From NCBI RefSeq assembly GCF_002812205.1, contig NZ_NPEA01000003.1, forward strand, positions 124,001 through 188,000: 64,000 bases of DNA, in the 5' to 3' direction. Of the stretch, positions 63,921 to 64,000 are shown piece after piece. The position numbers and the translations under genes are program-made. Position 1 is the stretch's first letter, and each line of letters begins with the position of its first letter. The notes under the pieces were generated by a model. The model saw nothing but the letters and a program-made list of their open reading frames with translations. It was not told where the DNA came from and searched no databases. This DNA comes from Leptospira neocaledonica (lineage in GTDB: Bacteria > Spirochaetota > Leptospiria > Leptospirales > Leptospiraceae).

Positions 63921-64000
63921 TTACTGTTGTTCCTCGCCAGCGCCTTCTTCAGCAGGAGCAGGTGTAGAATCAGACTTGGTTCCTTCTTCTTTTCCTTTTT
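63921..64000 (-). CDS. C-terminal end of a protein cut by the window edge
   Basis: Only the last 26 codons are inside the window. They read as a low-complexity tail rich in Lys, Glu, Ala, Pro and Gln (KGKEEGTKSDSTPAPAEEGA then GEEQQ) before TAA. A strong terminator follows, which supports a real gene end. No function can be inferred. Confidence 0.6.
   Translation of the reverse strand, partial: KGKEEGTKSDSTPAPAEEGAGEEQQ

Overview
This window is chromosomal DNA of a Leptospira species (Spirochaetes). The evidence is a close match to Loa22 (the OmpA-like surface lipoprotein typical of leptospires), a tmRNA with the proteolysis tag ANNELALAA, a solitary 5S rRNA gene not linked to 16S or 23S (leptospires scatter their rRNA genes), many spirochaete-style lipoprotein signals, and moderate A+T content with many TTG and GTG starts. 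I cannot name the species. No IS element, prophage, CRISPR array or tRNA gene was recognised.

Layout. 0-6.4 kb: quinone-reductase-like MDR protein and thioredoxin-like ferredoxin, a DUF3347-like lipoprotein overlapping an unknown gene, purF, RNase D and a CoA-type Nudix hydrolase. 6.5-8.6 kb: a five-gene ECF sigma operon that starts with a 58-residue protein and has a leader rich in hairpins. 8.6-10.9 kb: a PhoB/PhoR-like two-component pair behind an array of 11-bp direct repeats. 11-15.8 kb: argJ, then a membrane SpoIIE-type phosphatase pair in which the first partner has lost its catalytic motifs. 15.9-19.3 kb: a 30-residue Lys/Ala/Val protein, an orphan SUFU-domain operon and small unknown genes. 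19.5-25.1 kb: a four-gene lipid operon (thiolase-like/DUF35 fusion, MaoC hydratase, acyl-CoA dehydrogenase, acyl-CoA ligase). 25-30 kb: CWC protein, ligA, M23 peptidase, cytochrome P450. 30-31.7 kb: a second ECF system (Spy-like protein, sigma, probable anti-sigma) with a recognisable ECF promoter. 31.8-38 kb: DUF218 protein and a sugar or surface-glycan cluster (SDR epimerase/reductase, a methyltransferase-like protein, three GT4 glycosyltransferases). 38-45 kb: SMR exporter, inositol-phosphatase family protein, YkvA, pseudouridine synthase, loa22, fumC and a large unknown protein. 45-52 kb: malic enzyme, then the classical mnmE-jag-yidC-yidD-rnpA-rpmH block, 5S rRNA and mutM. 52-64 kb: large unknown membrane protein, avtA-like aminotransferase, DUF5939-type cyclase, TMEM220 protein, patatin, alpha/beta hydrolase, tmRNA, metallo-beta-lactamase lipoprotein, a second acyl-CoA ligase and a gene cut by the window end.

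How the parts work together. Much of the window is housekeeping: translation and membrane insertion (rpmH, rnpA, yidD, yidC, jag, mnmE, 5S, tmRNA), central metabolism (fumC, malic enzyme), lipid activation and oxidation, and envelope assembly. Around it lie several signalling modules: two ECF sigma operons, a PhoBR-like pair, the SpoIIE pair and a class III cyclase. The points most worth a second look are: rnpA has no ATG/GTG/TTG in its conserved N-terminal coding region and sits in frame with rpmH behind one stop; the 11-bp repeat array before the PhoB-like gene; the pseudo-phosphatase/phosphatase pair; the lysine-rich 30-mer behind a long leader hairpin; the orphan SUFU operon with a structured upstream region; and the thiolase-like/DUF35 fusion lacking every catalytic thiolase residue I looked for.
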